From Gammaproteobacteria bacterium (GTDB taxonomy: Bacteria > Pseudomonadota > Gammaproteobacteria > Legionellales > Legionellaceae): a stretch of DNA of 64,000 nucleotides. Shown here in pieces: positions 18,102-27,630 of this stretch; within the stretch, counting starts at the first letter, position 1; the number at the start of each line of letters is the position of its first letter. A program made the translations under genes and the position numbers. The stretch is from NCBI GenBank assembly GCA_024742995.1, contig JANSXK010000001.1, forward strand, positions 1 through 64,000, in the 5' to 3' direction. The notes beneath the pieces were generated by a model. That model had not been told where the DNA came from and ran no database searches. It saw nothing but the letters and a program-made list of their open reading frames with translations.

Positions 18102-19526
18102 ATGACAAATCATATAAAAACAACGGTAGTAGTTTTAGGCGCTGGGCCTGGTGGATATACAGCTGCATTTCGTGCTGCTGATCTGGGTTTGGATGTGGTA
18201 TTGGTTAATGAATATGACGCTTTAGGTGGCGTATGTTTGAATGTAGGTTGCATTCCCTCCAAGGCTTTATTGCATCTTGCGAAAGTATTAGAAGATACTC
18301 GTGATTTATCCAGTCATGGTATTGAGTTTGCAAAGCCAAAATTGGATAGCAAAAAAATAGTGGATTGGAAAAACACTGTTGTCAAGAAATTGACCAGTGG
18401 TTTGGCTGCTTTGGCGAAACAACGTAAAGTTAAAGTGGTCGTGGGTAAAGCTGAGTTTTCTGGCGAACATCAAATGAAGGTGAAAACAAAAGATGGTCAA
18501 CAAATCATTGATTTCGAACACGCCATTATTGCTGTGGGTAGTGAATCCGTAACTTTACCTTTTATTCCTGAAGACAAGCGTATTTTCAGTTCTACTGGTG
18601 CTTTAGAGTTGGCTGATATCAAAGGTAATTTGTTGGTATTAGGCGGTGGTATTATTGGTTTGGAAATGGCGACAGTGTATGCTGCGTTGGGTGTCAAAGT
18701 AACGGTTGTGGAATTTATGGATCAATTGATTCCTGGTGCAGATGCAGATTTGGTCTCTGTATTACAAAAACGCATGGGTAAACACGGTATCGATTTCAAA
18801 TTAAAAACCAAAGTCACCTCGATGGAAGCACAGAAAGATGGTATTTACGTTGGTATGGAAGGGGCGCATGCAGCTGATAAACCTGTACTGTTTCAGCAAG
18901 TATTGGTTGGCGTTGGTCGTAAACCCAATGGCATGAAGATCGCTGCAGAAAAAGCTGGTGTTCATGTGGATGAACATGGATTTATTCCAGTGGACAAACA
19001 AATGCGTACCAATGTCAGTCATATTCTAGCTATTGGTGATGTTGTAGGGCAGCCTATGTTGGCACATAAAGCGATTCCTGAAGGCAAAGTTGCAGCTGAA
19101 GTGATTGCGGGTAAAAAACACTTTTTTGATCCCAAGTGTATTCCTAGTGTGGCATATACCGATCCTGAAATTGCATGGACTGGCTTGAATGAAAAAGAAG
19201 CTAAAGAACAAGGTGTGACGTATGAAAAAGCCGTATTTCCCTGGGCAGCCAGTGGTCGTGCGTTAAGTATGGGCCGCGAAGAAGGTGTTACCAAGCTCTT
19301 GTTTTGTCCAAAAAGCAAACAATTACTCGGTGCGGGCATTGTGGGTATTAATGCTGGAGAGTTGATTGCTGAGCTTTCGTTAGCCATTGAAATGTGTTGT
19401 GACGTGGAGGATATTGCGTTGACCATTCATCCACATCCCACTTTGTCAGAAACCATAGCACAGTCGGCTGAAATGTTTGAAGGGACGATCACTGATTTGT
19501 ATCTTCCAAAGAAGAAAACGAAGTAA
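18102..19526 (+). CDS. lpd: Dihydrolipoamide dehydrogenase, E3
   Basis: An FAD flavoprotein that reoxidises the dihydrolipoyl arm with NAD+. The FAD motif GAGPGGYTAAFRAADLG starts near residue 13, the redox disulphide is C45/C50 in GGVCLNVGCIPSK, the NAD motif is GGGIIGLEMATVY, and the catalytic His-Glu pair sits in HPHPTLSE near the C-terminus. At 474 aa it is full length. It may also serve 2-oxoglutarate dehydrogenase and glycine cleavage. Confidence 0.97.
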   Translation: MTNHIKTTVVVLGAGPGGYTAAFRAADLGLDVVLVNEYDALGGVCLNVGCIPSKALLHLAKVLEDTRDLSSHGIEFAKPKLDSKKIVDWKNTVVKKLTSGLAALAKQRKVKVVVGKAEFSGEHQMKVKTKDGQQIIDFEHAIIAVGSESVTLPFIPEDKRIFSSTGALELADIKGNLLVLGGGIIGLEMATVYAALGVKVTVVEFMDQLIPGADADLVSVLQKRMGKHGIDFKLKTKVTSMEAQKDGIYVGMEGAHAADKPVLFQQVLVGVGRKPNGMKIAAEKAGVHVDEHGFIPVDKQMRTNVSHILAIGDVVGQPMLAHKAIPEGKVAAEVIAGKKHFFDPKCIPSVAYTDPEIAWTGLNEKEAKEQGVTYEKAVFPWAASGRALSMGREEGVTKLLFCPKSKQLLGAGIVGINAGELIAELSLAIEMCCDVEDIALTIHPHPTLSETIAQSAEMFEGTITDLYLPKKKTK

Positions 19527-19528
19527 CA

Positions 19529-19984
19529 ATGAAGATTAATATGAAAAAAACGATGGCTTTGGCTTTGATGTGTAGCGCGTTGCCAATCCACGCATTTTCT
19601 AAGCTTGCTTGTACCAACCTCATAGTCACGGTTAAAAATAACACGGGCGCAGCGTGTCAATTGATTGATCGTAGTTTGAAAAATGGTCGAAGTGTGGGTC
19701 CAGAAACCTACTTTAAAATTCCTGACGGTGAGCGCAAGACAGTAAAACTTGCGGAAGTAGAGAGCACCCAATCTATCGAGTTTCTTTTATCTTATGACTG
19801 CGGTGCTGGTGGTTTAATCACATTCAATACCGAGAAATACGGTTGCCTCTTTGGAGGTGGTAAAATTTTAGGTTCAATTACCTCTATCACTGGGATGTAC
19901 GCGAAGTATGAGTCGACTGTGGGGGTGAAATGGCCCAGTACTCCAGGAAGGATTGTTTGGGATCTGAATGCGTCTCAGCAATAA
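19529..19984 (+). CDS. Small exported protein, paralogue A of a three-gene family
   Basis: Unknown family. A signal peptide (cleavage near IHAFS) precedes a domain with the pattern CxxLxVTxxNxT..CxLxxR, then FKIxxG, then LSYDCG. The same pattern appears in the two genes on the other strand at 20032 and 20483. Mature protein about 125 aa with four cysteines. It begins only 2 nt after lpd and so may be read with the PDH operon; an in-frame ATG at 19541 is an alternative start. Function not known; periplasmic or secreted by inference. Confidence 0.75.
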   Translation: MKINMKKTMALALMCSALPIHAFSKLACTNLIVTVKNNTGAACQLIDRSLKNGRSVGPETYFKIPDGERKTVKLAEVESTQSIEFLLSYDCGAGGLITFNTEKYGCLFGGGKILGSITSITGMYAKYESTVGVKWPSTPGRIVWDLNASQQ

Positions 19985-20004
19985 TCCATCATACTGATGT
20001 TGTT

Positions 20005-20029
20005 GCGACGTTGCTCGGGGTGACGTCGC
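20005..20029. terminator. Stem-loop between convergent genes
   Basis: GCGACGT (20005-20011) and ACGTCGC (20023-20029) form a perfect 7-bp stem with an 11-nt loop. It lies 20 bp after the plus-strand stop at 19984 and 2 bp beyond the minus-strand stop at 20032, so it could end transcription from both sides. T-runs are weak. Confidence 0.5.
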
Positions 20030-20031
20030 TG

Positions 20032-20472
20032 TTATGCCAGGCTAAGGATCCAATCAATTGTGGCCGGTTGGTTCTTCCAGTAATTGGCTGGAGAGGTGTT
20101 GTAATCAGCCTTCATATTGTTGGCGGCAACAACTGATGCAAGGGTTTTGTTATTCGTACCACAAGAGTTTTGTTTTGCCAGCAACGTGATGGTTTGTCCT
20201 TCCCCGCACTCATAATATAGTTTGATATCTGAGCCTGCATTAAAGGGTTCTTGAAGCATATTCAACCATTCTTTTCGTCCCGTAAGAATTTTGAAGGGTA
20301 CTTCATTTTGATCGTAGAATGCGCCCATATTGCTTTCTGTTTGTGTCAAATAACAGGTATAGGGGGTATCATTGCGAATGGTGATCATTAAGTGTTCACA
20401 GGCGTAGTCTTCAAAGTCAGCCATACATGGGGTCGACATAAAGAACAAAGCAAATAACAGTAGTTTTTTCAT
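20032..20472 (-). CDS. Small exported protein, paralogue B
   Basis: Unknown family, 146 aa. A signal peptide (MKKLLLFALFFMSTPCMADF) is followed by YACEHLMITIRNDTPYTCYLT, then PFKILTGR and YYECGEGQTI, matching the spacing in paralogues A and C. Four cysteines are kept in the mature part, as in A. The stop is next to the stem-loop at 20005-20029; the gene lies 10 nt downstream of paralogue C on the same strand and probably shares its transcript. Confidence 0.75.
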   Translation of the reverse strand: MKKLLLFALFFMSTPCMADFEDYACEHLMITIRNDTPYTCYLTQTESNMGAFYDQNEVPFKILTGRKEWLNMLQEPFNAGSDIKLYYECGEGQTITLLAKQNSCGTNNKTLASVVAANNMKADYNTSPANYWKNQPATIDWILSLA

Positions 20473-20482
20473 CGTATTTGAC

Positions 20483-20941
20483 TCAATGTATGGTCCAAGT
20501 GATCATGTTTCCTGCAGCACTCGAATCGTAGAGCGCATCGAATGTTGCATCCATGGTGGATGATGTAAATTTATTTTTAGAAATATCACCAATGTATGGC
20601 AATGTACGTTTGACGCTTTGGAGGATAATCGTTCTATCAACGCCACAGTCGTAAGTTAATAGCACTGTCATTGGATTGAAATATTCTCCAATTACGATAA
20701 CTTTTCCTTCTTGGCCAGAAAGTATCTTATAAACATTGTGGCCGGTAGTTGCAATATATCCATGCGTTGTTTGTCTGCTGGTAAGGTAGCATGAAGAAGG
20801 ACTATCATTCTTAATAAAAATAAACAGATCTTTATAGCCGTAGTCTTTGATATTAGCGGCAAAGGAAAACGTGCTGATTAAGAGTAAAAGAATACCGTAC
20901 CTCATGCTAAACCTTGGTGATTCATGTTTTTTATTACACAT
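20483..20941 (-). CDS. Small exported protein, paralogue C
   Basis: Unknown family, 152 aa. The N-terminus is positively charged and then hydrophobic (MRYGILLLLISTFSFAANI), a signal peptide; the in-frame MRYG, 17 residues after the first Met, is a likely alternative start. The body reads DLFIFIKNDSPSSCYLT, YKILSGQ and LTYDCG, the same scaffold as paralogues A and B. It has lost the first and last cysteine positions kept in A and B, so it may be diverging. It lies 17 nt after the gene at 20959. Confidence 0.7.
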   Translation of the reverse strand: MCNKKHESPRFSMRYGILLLLISTFSFAANIKDYGYKDLFIFIKNDSPSSCYLTSRQTTHGYIATTGHNVYKILSGQEGKVIVIGEYFNPMTVLLTYDCGVDRTIILQSVKRTLPYIGDISKNKFTSSTMDATFDALYDSSAAGNMITWTIH

Positions 20942-20958
20942 AATAGAGACAATATATT

Positions 20959-22023
20959 TTACAACAAGCGCTTAAATTTTTCAATATTTGCATAAGCTGC
21001 ATGAATCTTTTCTTCGGAAATGTGACCTTTTAGCACTTGTTTTTCAATCGTATCGATAATTGTTTTTGGATCTTCTGGTGAAGGGCTTAATTGATTACCA
21101 AAGATCAACATATCTGCTCCGGCATTGATAGCTAATGTGATGGCTTCATCCATCGCATAATGATCAGTAATGGCTTTCATCTGCATATCATCAGTAATGA
21201 TAATGCCCTGAAAGGCTAATTTTTGTCTTAAAATACCGGTAAGGATAGGTTGCGACAGCGTGGCTGGGCGACCAGATGGATCTAGGTGTCGATTGACGAT
21301 ATGAGCTGTCATGACCATCTGACAGGCTGGTTCATTGTGTAGTGCTTGATAGGGTGCTAGTTCGTAGTCTTGCCATGTTTCTGTTACATCGACAAATCCC
21401 ATATGGGAGTCTTGTTGCGCACTGCCATGGCCGGGAAAATGTTTATAGGCACATTGGACATGGTGTTTTGCAAAGGCTTCTGCGAAAGCTTTAGCATATT
21501 GAGATACTTGCGCTGGATCAGCAGAAAAACTGCGATCTAATTTCCCTATGATAGGGTTATTGGGATCAACATTGATATCAACCACAGGCGCAAAATCTAA
21601 ATTAAATCCTAAGCTTTTTAGGGTCTCCGCCATGCTTTCTGCTGCTTTGTATGCATCATCTTCGGTGCATTGTGCAGCTTTTGCTGCTGAGATGGTGGAT
21701 GGAAATCCATAGCTTTCTTTCAAGCGATTAACATGGCCACCCTCATAATCCACCGAAATAATCAATGGTAAGGATGGTTGTTGAGCTGTCATTCTGGCGT
21801 TTGTATTCAATCTGTGTAGGGTGTGATTGAGCTCGCGAACTTGGGTTGGATTGTGGATGTTTTTATCAAAACGCTCGGTTTGAAAGTGGTAGTCAAATAA
21901 AATCACGCCACCGATGGCATCGTTTTGAATGGCACGGGCAATAGGAGACTGCGCATTGATTATGGATCCATCAAAGCCCATGATTAGCATTTGTCCTATT
22001 TTAAATCTAAGTGATGGATGCAC
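20959..22023 (-). CDS. Glycoside hydrolase family 3, beta-N-acetylhexosaminidase-like
   Basis: A GH3 enzyme of 354 aa that most likely removes N-acetylglucosamine from muropeptides during wall recycling, as NagZ does. The motif KHFPGHGSAQQDSHMGF carries the His-Asp pair typical of NagZ-type enzymes and ITDDMQMKAI carries the nucleophile Asp; SVDYEGGHVNRL is the usual substrate-binding strand. There is no clear signal peptide, which fits cytoplasmic NagZ. The final name depends on the substrate. Confidence 0.85.
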   Translation of the reverse strand: MHPSLRFKIGQMLIMGFDGSIINAQSPIARAIQNDAIGGVILFDYHFQTERFDKNIHNPTQVRELNHTLHRLNTNARMTAQQPSLPLIISVDYEGGHVNRLKESYGFPSTISAAKAAQCTEDDAYKAAESMAETLKSLGFNLDFAPVVDINVDPNNPIIGKLDRSFSADPAQVSQYAKAFAEAFAKHHVQCAYKHFPGHGSAQQDSHMGFVDVTETWQDYELAPYQALHNEPACQMVMTAHIVNRHLDPSGRPATLSQPILTGILRQKLAFQGIIITDDMQMKAITDHYAMDEAITLAINAGADMLIFGNQLSPSPEDPKTIIDTIEKQVLKGHISEEKIHAAYANIEKFKRLL

Positions 22024-22096
22024 GAGATACGCTCGGAGAGTGATGATAAATCGGAATTAGACAATAAAATGTTATGGAATGCAAGATCTAAAGGGT

Positions 22097-25000
22097 TTAA
22101 GTCCTGGGCTGCTGGCTCGGTGTCACAATACGCCTGTCGTTTGCTGAAATTGGTCTAGCTGGGCTTGTCTGGGAGGGTGACCAAAAATTTAAGAAAGCAG
22201 GGGGCGCAATCGGTTCTGCGGCTTTGAGCAATGCGTTATAATGTTTTTGTCTTGCTGGCGTGTATAAACCAATTGCAGTCATTAACTGGACCAAACAATT
22301 GACTAACCAAGCAAAACAACTGGCGTATCTTGGATGATGCTCTAATAAAATAGTTTCGGTTTTAGATTGTTCAATATTTTCTTTAATACGATTTAATCGT
22401 CGCGCTAATCTAACGTCCAACGATTCACCCTCTGGATGATGATGGTCGGTTTGTAGTGCAGTAGAGAGATCTTCGAGGCATTGTAGTTTTCTGTCACGTA
22501 ATTCAGTGGATATTGTTTTATCGCGTTTTAGATAGGTCTGAAAGGACTCAATGGCTTGTTGAATTTGATCTAGGCGACGATATGCAGCAAAATGTCTTGT
22601 TTGAAACTGTGTATCTACTTCTTTTAATTGCTGAGAAAGATAGCATTCAATATTGTCTGGAGGTTGTATGTGGAGACGATCTTCAACGGACTCATCTTCT
22701 TCTGTTTCTCTGGAAATATATTCTTTTGGTTCAATACTGGCAAGTAATCTATCTTTTTGAGATTCGATAAATGCCTTTAATTCCCGTGTATATTCTTGAT
22801 GAACATCTCGAGTTGTCATGCCAAGAGCGTAATAATGAAGGCTGGATATATGTGTTTTAATATAATGTTTTGCAAAAGAACTTCGATAAATATTTTGCGC
22901 ATCTAACGCATAATTTAGTTTTGCGGTTTTAAGGTAGTGCAGTTTTTCTTCAGCACTTTGTATTGTAAATTCATGTTCCGCTTGTCGACCTAATGCCAGA
23001 TCTCGAAGAACCGGGCTTTCGGCAAGTGCTTTTTCGCGTTGGCTAGTGGTGAGCTTGTTTTGGGCGTCCGCGTCCCAAATATCTTGGGCATGCTCAAGTT
23101 TTTTTTCTGCTTCGTTCAAACGCATGGTTTCAGCCAAAATTCTTCGGTCATATGAGACTGTATGATCACAAGCCAGCGTTTCTTTAACCTCGAAGGGAAT
23201 ATCCAAAGAAAAGAGCCACCCCTGATACCAGGCATCAATAATAATTTTAAGAGGTCGGGTGATTTTCCCAGGGTTTAATCCTAGCCGTGCTTCCCAGAGA
23301 TCACCTTCTTCTAACATAGGTGTAAAATAGTCTTGATACAATAGTTCCAGATGGCTGAGCGCGACACCTTGCGTTGTGCTTGCGAAGTCTTTTAATTTTT
23401 GGCGTATCTCCATATTTAAACGATAGATCACTGTACTTGCTAGGAACAATTTAAAATAAGACCCAGAGTCACGAATGATGCGCTCAATATGAGAAGAGGT
23501 TTGTTTTGCGGCAATTTGGAGCTTTTGCAAATGGTCACGATGTAATCGTTGCTGTTCTTCGGGTATCAGTTTGCGTTGTTCTTCCGACATTGATTCGGGG
23601 CGTTGGGTGAGATATATCAGATGATCCGGAATCAAATAAACAGCATTGACAGTATACCATAAACCATTGTATTGCACGGTCTGATCAGTAGGTTCTACTG
23701 TCATAGCATTGGTGGCGTAGGGTTGAAAAAGTGTGGCAATTTGTCCTAGGAGATTCTTATACTGTCTTTTAAAATTCTGAGCGATACTTGCTAATATGGG
23801 ATCGTTATACAATTGCGGGCCCAAGTCCCACAAATAAATACCGTGTTTGTTCCATAAGTCGGTAGCAAGCTTTGTGTTTTTTGCTTTAAGCGTATTGTTT
23901 CTTGCACGATGTAATTGTTCAATATACGTGGCAATTTGCTGTAAATGGTATGTTGCATTGAATATACGCTTAAACAATAACACGGTAGGGATTTGTCGTA
24001 ATTGATTCTGAGGATTATCTTGAATCTCAGGGAAAGGGAGGCCATTTGTTGCTGGTTGTAGTTGTGCTTGAATCCCCGGACGCAATGAAGGAATCCATTC
24101 CTGCAGCGCTATCCTAAATTTTTGAATATTGGCAGAGAGATGTTTATCTTTCAGTAACAAATCAGCTTTTGCTTCTTTTGGCGTATGCGTTGCTAAACCG
24201 TTATGACGATATGTTTCTTTATGTTTGTTTTCCGCGTATATCAAAATAGCATCTGCTCGATTTTTCCAAAAATCAATGCGTTCTTTAGCATGTGTCAGTG
24301 AAAAATTTGCAAAATATTGCTCTATGTTTTGTCGAGTGATGGCTGATTGCGGCGGTGTGGTGTCTTTAGAGAAAGCCGCGATCATCGCATGATCGAAAGT
24401 GGGGAAATTTCTCATGCCAATCAGGTATGGTTGTATATTGAAGTATAATCGTTGACAGTAACGGCGTAATTTAGGGTTGTCTCTGAAGCCATTGGGAGAC
24501 GTAAAATAATTTCGGATGGTGCTTCTAAACGTTTTTATTTGTTTGGATGCTACTTCAAAGCTTCTGATTTTATGTTGATACCATGCATACAGTGTCAGGG
24601 CTTCGTCTGCAGAGAGATTGTTGAGATCTTCAATTTGTGCATTACCTCGAGCAAATTGAGTCATTGGTAAATTATTTAATTCATCTTGCCGTCGCTCTTC
24701 TTCTAGAAAAGTATCAGGTTTGTGGGGTGGTTTCGGATTCGGTAATTTTGAATTCAAATAATCGAAGGGTTTAAATACGAGCTGTACGGTATGTTCTTTG
24801 GGCTCAAACACGCTAGATTCATCACAATCCAATTGCGAAACATAATGTGTGTGTGCTTTTTTGGCCATATGTTGGTATAAAGCGCCATGTTGGGGATGGT
24901 AAGGGAGTATATGTGATTGACCATTAAGGGTTTGTTCGAATCTGACTAGGATCTCTTCATCAACGAATGGTTCAGCAATGGGACTGAAATCCCAGTGTCT

Positions 25001-27550
25001 GCCATCAGTATTACCATAGAGCATATATTGGGGCATCATATGATCTTTGTAGCGGAAAAGTACTGGATATAGCTTAGATAGTTGAAGTTTGGCTATATTG
25101 AGAGGACCATTGATATTGACCAAGGCAATGTCACAGCCTGTGCGATTGCGGTATGGGAAGAGTTGTAAATTTGAATATGAATCAGTGGATTTAAGTACCG
25201 CGTGGCATTGTTTCAGGCGTAATATCTCAGTCGCACCTAGTTTTTTAAGATGGGAGAATAATTTGCTTTTTAATAAGATGGGATCAGGTATAGTTAATTG
25301 AATGTTTTCATTAAATTGTTTGATAATGGTGTTATTAGCCTCTGGATTAATGTCTTTGAGGTAGGGCTGGATCAACACGTACTGGTTTTTTAAATCATCC
25401 CTATCATTGTTTTGGGGGTTAAAAAACGCTTTAGCTGCTGTTTCAGCCCATTGCAGTTTCAATTGGTTATTTTTGCTCTCATCCATCAATGTTTGAATGA
25501 AAGTTTGACATTCATTCCAAAAGACACCGTCTTCCACAACCAGTAGTTCTGGGCCCAGTTTTGAAAAATCAGCCAAATTTTTGATATAAGGTGTTAAAAA
25601 AGCATAAAAACCAATGATGTATTGCAGGAGTGGCCGCCATAATGATCCTGGTTCTAGTATCAATTCGATTTCAATTTTAAAGGCACAGGCCATCAATCTT
25701 GGAAAAATTTGATATTTCAAAATTTGCAAATAGGTACGTAATAATTCTTGGTAAGCTTCATGAAGAAAGCCAATTTGATTGACCGTACCACTGATTAAAA
25801 TAATGAGGTGACGAATGAGCAGCGCGTAATTGATGATTTGCAGCATTTGACGAATCGGGTTCATGCTAAATTTTTTGTGCTCTTGTGCGCTTCGTAATTT
25901 ATTCAGTAAATGTGTGGCTTCTTTTTGTAATTCGTGCAATTGATCTTGGTTGATATGGGGCGCGCGCTGGGTGACGGTGTCGGTATTGGCATTTAGAAAG
26001 GTTGTGAAGGTATCAATATGTTTAGGCAAATCTACTGAAAATTGGCTTAATGCATGCATATCCATCTCATCATTAGGATCATAGATAAAACGTGTTGCCA
26101 AGCCGGCCGCATTTCCTAATTGAAACGGCCAGGTGATGAGATTTTCTTGCGAAAAAGACGTTGAGAAGTTTGTGGTAGACAGTTGTGAATATTGGTAAAA
26201 GCGTTCTAGCGCATAGGAAAACTCTAATATTTCATCTTTGAAACGTAGAGTGAAATCAATATCAATTTCTGTAAAGTATTTTAATATTTCATAGGCATCT
26301 ACAGGTACCGCGCCTCCAAATAAATATTTTATGCCCTCAGCGATCGCTGCTGTAGAAGGTTTTTCTATTGTGAGAAACACTTTTTTAATGAAATGAAGCG
26401 CATTGATGATGTTTTGAATGAAGGTAACTTGTTGTGGATCTTCAGAAAAGTGAGTATGGGCGTCTTTTTCATTAATATGTTGATACAAAAGGGCATGCTG
26501 CAAAGCATAAGGCAGTAAAATAGGGTGATCGGAGAATTCTAAGTTTAGCGTTTCTGCGATGGGGCCGATATCAAGTTTTGTGATGCACCATTTATTGCCA
26601 TTGGTGTTGCCATAGAAATGGTAGGTGTGAATATGACGATAGACGCTCAATATACCACCAGTTGTAATTTGATGCATCAGGATGGGCTGATTTTCATATT
26701 CCTGCATTGCACGGATGCTTTCTATGACCTCATCAACCTTATCTTCAGTATTTATTTTTATCAGCCAAATATCAGAAAACTTAATGAAAGGCACATTCTC
26801 TGTGGATGGATCAGAAAAGTAGGGTCGTAACAGAGCATGGTTTAAACGAATACCTTGTGTGGGCAGAGGTTCGATGGCTTTGGTGATTTCATCTAGATTG
26901 GCATCTATTTGTTTATCTAAAGGTTCTGATTCTTCTGGAAATAATGCTTTGATGGCGTCTAATTGTTCTGTGTTTAGTGAATGTTTAAAGCTCAGCTTGG
27001 TGACAAGCACTTTGTCGTTGCTAAACTCAATCAAATAAGGCGTATTTTTGAATAACGCATATCCTGGTTGATTGCCAAAACGAGCTTTGAGATGGCATGT
27101 TTGAATGGTGGTTGGATCTGCGTTTAAGGCACTGCGGGCACAAATGTCTTGCAGGGACATAGTCTTTATGGCTTTGGTGATTTCATCTAGATTGGCATCT
27201 ATTTGTTTATCTAAAGGTTCTGATTCTTCTGGAAATAATACTTTGATGGCCTCTAATTGTTCTGTGTTTAGTGAGCGTCTAAAGCGCATCTTGGTGACAA
27301 CGGCTTTGTCTGTTTTAAACTCAATCAAATAAGGGGTGCCTTCAAATAATGCATACCCGGGTTGATTGTCAAAACGAGCTTTGAGGCGAGATGTTTCAAT
27401 AGTTGTTGGATCTGCGTCTAAGGCACTGCGGGCGCAAACACCTTGTGCCAAGCTAATGGCTTTTTGCTTGTAGTAATCTGCTAATTCTGAGATTTTTTGT
27501 TCTCGAAGTGTTTTTATATTAGTTAATTGTTCTGTAACCCAGGAATACAT
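22097..27550 (-). CDS. Giant hypothetical protein, 1817 aa, with tandem internal repeats
   Basis: No recognised family. Residues 38-128 and 136-226 are a tandem duplication (period 98 aa) with the shared blocks CARSAL, DPTTI, NQPGYALF, LFPEESEPLDKQIDANLDE. A second module is repeated farther apart at about 309-368 and 841-898: YGNT(N/D)G..W, PIAE, LPY..QH.LYQH, AHTH. A helical, charged body with several hydrophobic stretches (for example around residues 640-660) follows, then a Lys/Glu-rich coiled-coil-like region (about 1480-1720) and a Pro/Ser-rich tail. No signal peptide. Size, repeats and isolation suggest a secreted effector, by inference. The ATG at 27550 has no clear ribosome-binding site. 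Confidence 0.8.
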   Translation of the reverse strand: MYSWVTEQLTNIKTLREQKISELADYYKQKAISLAQGVCARSALDADPTTIETSRLKARFDNQPGYALFEGTPYLIEFKTDKAVVTKMRFRRSLNTEQLEAIKVLFPEESEPLDKQIDANLDEITKAIKTMSLQDICARSALNADPTTIQTCHLKARFGNQPGYALFKNTPYLIEFSNDKVLVTKLSFKHSLNTEQLDAIKALFPEESEPLDKQIDANLDEITKAIEPLPTQGIRLNHALLRPYFSDPSTENVPFIKFSDIWLIKINTEDKVDEVIESIRAMQEYENQPILMHQITTGGILSVYRHIHTYHFYGNTNGNKWCITKLDIGPIAETLNLEFSDHPILLPYALQHALLYQHINEKDAHTHFSEDPQQVTFIQNIINALHFIKKVFLTIEKPSTAAIAEGIKYLFGGAVPVDAYEILKYFTEIDIDFTLRFKDEILEFSYALERFYQYSQLSTTNFSTSFSQENLITWPFQLGNAAGLATRFIYDPNDEMDMHALSQFSVDLPKHIDTFTTFLNANTDTVTQRAPHINQDQLHELQKEATHLLNKLRSAQEHKKFSMNPIRQMLQIINYALLIRHLIILISGTVNQIGFLHEAYQELLRTYLQILKYQIFPRLMACAFKIEIELILEPGSLWRPLLQYIIGFYAFLTPYIKNLADFSKLGPELLVVEDGVFWNECQTFIQTLMDESKNNQLKLQWAETAAKAFFNPQNNDRDDLKNQYVLIQPYLKDINPEANNTIIKQFNENIQLTIPDPILLKSKLFSHLKKLGATEILRLKQCHAVLKSTDSYSNLQLFPYRNRTGCDIALVNINGPLNIAKLQLSKLYPVLFRYKDHMMPQYMLYGNTDGRHWDFSPIAEPFVDEEILVRFEQTLNGQSHILPYHPQHGALYQHMAKKAHTHYVSQLDCDESSVFEPKEHTVQLVFKPFDYLNSKLPNPKPPHKPDTFLEEERRQDELNNLPMTQFARGNAQIEDLNNLSADEALTLYAWYQHKIRSFEVASKQIKTFRSTIRNYFTSPNGFRDNPKLRRYCQRLYFNIQPYLIGMRNFPTFDHAMIAAFSKDTTPPQSAITRQNIEQYFANFSLTHAKERIDFWKNRADAILIYAENKHKETYRHNGLATHTPKEAKADLLLKDKHLSANIQKFRIALQEWIPSLRPGIQAQLQPATNGLPFPEIQDNPQNQLRQIPTVLLFKRIFNATYHLQQIATYIEQLHRARNNTLKAKNTKLATDLWNKHGIYLWDLGPQLYNDPILASIAQNFKRQYKNLLGQIATLFQPYATNAMTVEPTDQTVQYNGLWYTVNAVYLIPDHLIYLTQRPESMSEEQRKLIPEEQQRLHRDHLQKLQIAAKQTSSHIERIIRDSGSYFKLFLASTVIYRLNMEIRQKLKDFASTTQGVALSHLELLYQDYFTPMLEEGDLWEARLGLNPGKITRPLKIIIDAWYQGWLFSLDIPFEVKETLACDHTVSYDRRILAETMRLNEAEKKLEHAQDIWDADAQNKLTTSQREKALAESPVLRDLALGRQAEHEFTIQSAEEKLHYLKTAKLNYALDAQNIYRSSFAKHYIKTHISSLHYYALGMTTRDVHQEYTRELKAFIESQKDRLLASIEPKEYISRETEEDESVEDRLHIQPPDNIECYLSQQLKEVDTQFQTRHFAAYRRLDQIQQAIESFQTYLKRDKTISTELRDRKLQCLEDLSTALQTDHHHPEGESLDVRLARRLNRIKENIEQSKTETILLEHHPRYASCFAWLVNCLVQLMTAIGLYTPARQKHYNALLKAAEPIAPPAFLNFWSPSQTSPARPISANDRRIVTPSQQPRT
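26873..27439. repeat. Tandem 294-bp in-frame duplication inside the giant gene
   Basis: The segments 27167-27439 and 26873-27145 are nearly the same sequence offset by 294 bp; the stretch from TGGTGATTTCATCTAG through the TTCTGGAAATAAT block matches base for base at 26881 and 27175. Identity is highest at the 3' half of each unit and lower elsewhere, as expected for a fairly recent duplication that is diverging, or for local gene conversion. Confidence 0.9.
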
Positions 27551-27630
27551 AAAACATAGTCCACATCTTTTGTTTCAATATGGCATATTAATCCATTTTT
27601 TGCCTAAAATAAAGTCAGCGATTAAGTTTT

